Assembly: GCA_004352715.1 (NCBI GenBank)
Contig: SCFE01000014.1
Location: 2,827,711-2,859,342 of the forward strand
Length of the DNA stretch: 31,632 nt
Source: Hofstenia miamia
Lineage: Eukaryota > Xenacoelomorpha > Acoela
Direction: 5' to 3'
Shown: positions 28,007 through 31,632 of the stretch, in pieces
Layout: each line of letters begins with the position of its first letter
Position numbering within the stretch: position 1 is the stretch's first letter
Notes under the pieces: generated by a model
Seen by the model: only the letters and a program-made list of their open reading frames with translations
Database searches by the model: none
What the model was told of the DNA's origin: nothing
Translations under genes and position numbers: made by a program

Positions 28007-29290
28007 ATGCACCAACAACACAACAAAGCACTTTCTGAGATTATCAAGAAATTGAAGAATACCAATTATTCACTCAGTCCTGTTGCCAACCACTACCTTA
28101 GGAGATATAATTGGAAGCAAACTGATGCTGGTCTACTATACAAAATGAGTCAAAATAACCATTTAGCTGTTCCCAAATATTTTTGGCATGATCTAGTTCA
28201 GAAAATTCACAAGAAAGGCCACTTAGGCATAATTCAAACCAAGCATACTTTTATTATACAATACATTACCATTGGTATCAGAACTGTAGTGCAAGATGTC
28301 ATTGACAAGTGCAAAACTTGTCTACTCTAAGGAACCAGGCACTTCCTTGAACAGTAAGCTGAACTACACAGCCAGGCTGCTGAAAGAACAAAAGAGGTTG
28401 TCCACATGGGCTTAGAAAAATTTTCACATGATTACAAGGGATATCAGTACTTACTAGTGTTAATTGATCAATTTACTAAATATGCCCAACTTATCCCTTT
28501 AGATAGCATCAAAGCTGAAGCTGTCAAAGAAAAGATTGTCAAGGAATGGGTTCTTAAGCTTGGGCCCATGGAGTGTCTAGTATAAGATTGCAGCCCTAAT
28601 TTGACAATCACTTAATGGAAACCCGCACTAGAGAGTTAGAGTTCCTGCATGAGTTCACAACTGCATACCATCCTCAGTTGAATGGCATTGTAGAATGACT
28701 TAACTGCACTGTCATTAAGTTGATTTGAGTTGTCCTCTCTAGAGCTACAGGTCAGAATTGAAAATGAGTTATCAAAGCAGTGGAATTCTTTTACAACACT
28801 TCTGACCACTCTATAACAAAAGTAAGCCCATTTAAGGCAATGTTCTACCATGAGGCAAGTATGCCTCTCACTGTGATGTATCCAGATTACAATGAACTTT
28901 CTCTGGAGAATTATGTTAACTTTATGTTACATGAATTACAAGAAGTGCACATTACTAATTGGTCATAACACCAATCAGTCTGTTATATGCCAGAAGTGTA
29001 ATTTCAATCATAAATTATATAGTGGGCCTCAAAAGCAAGGCAACAAATTCTTTGCATATTTCCCTCACCAAGTCACTCACATCAATCAAGTGTGAAACCT
29101 TGCCACAAATTGGCAAGGACTGTTCACCATTGCCATACTTGATTACCACAAATATTTATTAAGTAACAGGAAAATTGACCATTTTCAGAGACTAAAGCAA
29201 GCTGTCAGAGACATTGACAATGTTATCATTGATGCTAATAGTGAGTTCTCACTTGTTGATGACAGTATAAATGAGTATGAACTTTACAGA
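28007..29290 (+). pseudogene. element E integrase
   Basis: Zinc-finger domain in the frame at 28007-28330: HKKGH, 29 residues, then CKTC, the HHCC pattern. The catalytic core follows with VLIDQFTKYAQLIPL (first Asp, near 28465), a DCSPN block after a stop (second Asp), and TTAYHPQLNGIVE (Glu near 28695) followed directly by a TGA where Arg is usual. Downstream FYNTSDHSITKVSPFKAMFY is the standard end of the core. A C-terminal block ends DHFQRLKQAV. All three DDE residues are present but lie in different frames with stops. Element A lacks this whole core. Confidence 0.85.
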
Positions 29291-30413
29291 ATGTGAGGAA
29301 GATGACCTCACCAAAGTAGATTTTGATAGTAATGTAGTTAATAGTAGCAACAATCCTGCTACTCATATTTTACCTTAACATAGGGCTAGAGATCAAACTT
29401 ATTTAGATCATTTAAATACCCAAGATTGGGACCTTAATCTTATCTCTATGTTTAGTAACCAAGACTCAATAGATGAAATGCACTGAAAATCAACCACTGG
29501 CCCAAAGACAAGTGTGATGGCAACTCAACCCAAGAGAAAAAGTGATGAGATGAGAATGATCCCTGTGACAAGCAGATGAGAGCAGTGCTGTCAAACAAGG
29601 GAGACTATATAGCAAGGACACTGGTAGCAGAAATTGCAACTATGTGGGGAGACAACACTCTCAATGGGAGTGGACCTCAGACAACTATGCAAGGAGACAA
29701 CACTCTTTGCATGAGGTTGAGGAGCCTACTAACTTAAGATTGCCCTTTGCTAATATTAACATTGTAAATACTAAACCATCCCACAGTGACTCAATAACCC
29801 CCTCTAGTCCCAGGCCTTTGTCATGTGACTCTACCAGTATTTGTTCTCAAAAAGATGAAGAAAGAAAAAAGAAAATATCTAAAGTTGGAGATGAGGTGTT
29901 GCACCCCTAGTTTATTGCAGCCTGCAAGGCTGTCAATTTTATCTGTGACAATATCTCTGAGGAGACACAGAATAAGTTGTGCTGGACATTCAATTCTATG
30001 GAATGCTCACAGTTAAAGACATTTTTCAGAAAGGCCAGCCACTGTCTGTGCAACTAAAGAAAGTCCATGAGAAGATCATACAACTAGATCCATGAGTCCT
30101 CATTTTATTCCAAGCATTGGTAGATCTAATGTGGATAGATAACATAGAGACCATCACCCACTACTACAAAGTGACAAAGCAAATCAAGATCATCACTGTT
30201 GTGAGCCAAAGTTAGTGATCCAGAAGAAATTACACTGCAACAGGTTACAGAATATTGCTCACTATTCATGGACCATGCTACCCAGATGGGATCCCTGAAA
30301 GATGTATTCATGCACTTTTACCCTAACACAAGGATTTACACCAATGATGCACACACCTCTGACACTGACACTCATATGACTCTAATGGTCACCTTAAGGG
30401 GTCTTCAGTTTCA
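29291..30413 (+). other. unresolved sequence downstream of element E integrase
   Basis: CpG-free like element E. Short frames with coding-like composition occur (29644-29910, then FIACKAVNFICDNISEETQN after a stop, and 30268-30413), but I recognise no family. It could be a decayed third ORF, a second gag-like start (MATQPKRKSDEMR near 29517) or unrelated DNA. GGAGACAACACTCT occurs twice, 46 bp apart, at about 29648 and 29694. Confidence 0.4.
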
Positions 30414-30749
30414 NNNNNNNNNNNNNNNNNNNNNNNNNNNNNNNNNNNNNNNNNNNNNNNNNNNNNNNNNNNNNNNNNNNNNNNNNNNNNNNNNNNNNNN
30501 NNNNNNNNNNNNNNNNNNNNNNNNNNNNNNNNNNNNNNNNNNNNNNNNNNNNNNNNNNNNNNNNNNNNNNNNNNNNNNNNNNNNNNNNNNNNNNNNNNNN
30601 NNNNNNNNNNNNNNNNNNNNNNNNNNNNNNNNNNNNNNNNNNNNNNNNNNNNNNNNNNNNNNNNNNNNNNNNNNNNNNNNNNNNNNNNNNNNNNNNNNNN
30701 NNNNNNNNNNNNNNNNNNNNNNNNNNNNNNNNNNNNNNNNNNNNNNNNN
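30414..30749. other. 336-base assembly gap
   Basis: Ns only. The repeat CACTCAGGTCCT borders it on the right (30750) and recurs 63 bp later at 30813, so the gap may hold more copies of a short tandem repeat. Confidence 0.9.
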
Positions 30750-30883
30750 CACTCAGGTCCTATGGTCCAACTATTACTGCAAAATTAGTCATGTAATGGG
30801 GGTGTGTAGTGTCACTCAGGTCCTTAAATTTTGATTTATTTATTGATTATTTGAATTGTGTTAAATACTACCTTTTATTTCAG

Positions 30884-31560
30884 TATGACGTCATGATGAC
30901 ATTTGATTTTTAACTATCATACTCTATTTTCTAGTGCAGTAATTTGATCTTTTAATTATTTGTCCCCTTGATATAAAAGTACATGTTATTGCTCAAAAAA
31001 TTTTGCAAGGGCACTGATGTGCAAAGTTGTAAATATGTAGCAGGTAAACATTACTGAATTGTTATAAATAATTGAGAAACCTCTAGTGAGCACACAATGA
31101 AATTTAGTCTCAATTCAACATTGTTTGCTTTTCTTTACTTTGTTTATATTGTAGAGTCGCTCGGGGATTTTGTTGATTTTATTCTTTTATAACTTTACTT
31201 TGTATTATTACATCACTATGACGTTATTAGCTAGTTTTGATCTTAGTTTGCTATTATTAATTGATGTCCCCTTGATGGTGCTGATTGTTGATCAAATTTA
31301 ATTTTATGAGGGAAAAAGAATTTGATCATGTTAAACTACGTTGACATCTGAAGTATTGTAAACAAAGGCAGGTAATGATTAAACAATTGTATAAAACCTG
31401 AGGAAACTGTAGCAATAGCTTAATAGATTTTATCTACTCTCAACTACCATATTTTTTATTTATTTATTATCTTGATGAAATTTATTGCTTAAGATCGGCA
31501 ACAATTAGGGAGTGCTTTCACTAGCACGGGGCAACAAGTTGCTTCTGGGGGTCTGTTGAT
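30884..31560 (+). repeat. diverged direct duplication with a 333-bp period, each unit with a TATA-like box
   Basis: Blocks in the same order: TATGACG (30884 and 31217), TTTGATCTT, TGTCCCCTTGAT, then TGTAAA...GCAGGTAA...ATTA...AATTGT, a TATAAATA/TATAAAA box, and GAGAAACC/GAGGAAAC. The first unit contains a full CRE palindrome TGACGTCA at 30886-30893. Near the window end lies AATAAA (31618). The layout would fit LTR-like promoter repeats, but no TG...CA boundaries could be fixed. Confidence 0.5.
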
Positions 31561-31632
31561 TACCCAGTCTGAATTGTGGACTCATTAAGTTATGTATACA
31601 GCTATGTATAAGGAAATAATAAATCTCTCTTT

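Larger units (their letters stand above)
25141..29290 (+). mobile_element. Ty3/Gypsy-type retrotransposon E, old and CpG-depleted
   Basis: Plus-strand remains of gag (second half only), protease, RT, RNase H and integrase in Ty3/Gypsy order. The LTR, primer-binding site and first half of gag are missing on the left, where LTR C abuts in the opposite orientation. No 3' LTR of type I or II was found on the right. I count three CpGs in about 4 kb. Every domain contains stops or frameshifts. Confidence 0.85.

Noticed and set aside
29644-29910. 88-residue frame as an envelope-like protein
   Set aside because: No signal peptide, membrane segment or cysteine pattern; nothing supports an envelope assignment.
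1-31632. tRNA, rRNA or CRISPR arrays
   Set aside because: No clover-leaf, conserved rRNA block or regularly spaced short direct repeats were seen. The tRNA-like string at 22133-22148 is only a primer-binding site.

Overview
The window is AT-rich nuclear DNA from an invertebrate animal that I cannot place to species. The signs are one intronless secreted acid phosphatase gene, a Penelope-like retroelement, several Ty3/Gypsy-type LTR retrotransposons with a tRNA-Arg-like primer site, and assembly gaps sitting mostly on (TA)n microsatellites or inside LTR repeats. CpG is nearly absent from one old element and abundant in a younger one. This suggests, as inference, a germ line with CpG methylation.

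Layout. 1-2400: AT-rich intergenic DNA with a 59-bp tandem duplication and a gapped (TA)n tract. 2597-3718 (minus): the one convincing host gene, a histidine acid phosphatase with its own TATA box and poly(A) signal. 4212-4433 (minus): a probable helix-turn-helix transposase fragment. 5090-5833: gapped (TA)n tracts, a possible 265-bp MITE and a palindrome with 59-bp arms around a (TA)n core. 5834-7760 (minus): a dead Penelope-like element (RT plus GIY-YIG endonuclease) that has lost the RT catalytic motif. 8104-15650 (minus): Ty3/Gypsy element A (LTR, gag, protease, RT, RNase H, start of integrase, LTR) with no integrase core and mismatched LTRs. 15651-17912: non-coding, with diverged tandem repeats. 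17913-19080: a second LTR type. 19201-24996: a pile-up of LTR pieces around CpG-rich element B (gag and start of protease, minus). 25141-29290 (plus): CpG-depleted element E, with gag, protease, RT, RNase H and integrase all recognisable but riddled with stops. 29291-31632: unresolved sequence, a gap and a diverged 333-bp duplication.

How the parts work together. Apart from the phosphatase, the window is retrotransposon debris. Elements A, B and E are one lineage: gag ends in a zinc knuckle, an acidic tail and a UAG stop, and the protease lies in the -1 frame. In B and E that UAG directly follows a UUUAAA(C/G) slippery heptamer, which suggests gag-pro-pol was made by -1 ribosomal frameshifting. 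The LTRs fall into two types sharing one part and differing in the other. Several are inverted or truncated, and two places look like joins between different copies. No bacterial-type genes, CRISPR arrays, rRNA or tRNA genes were seen.
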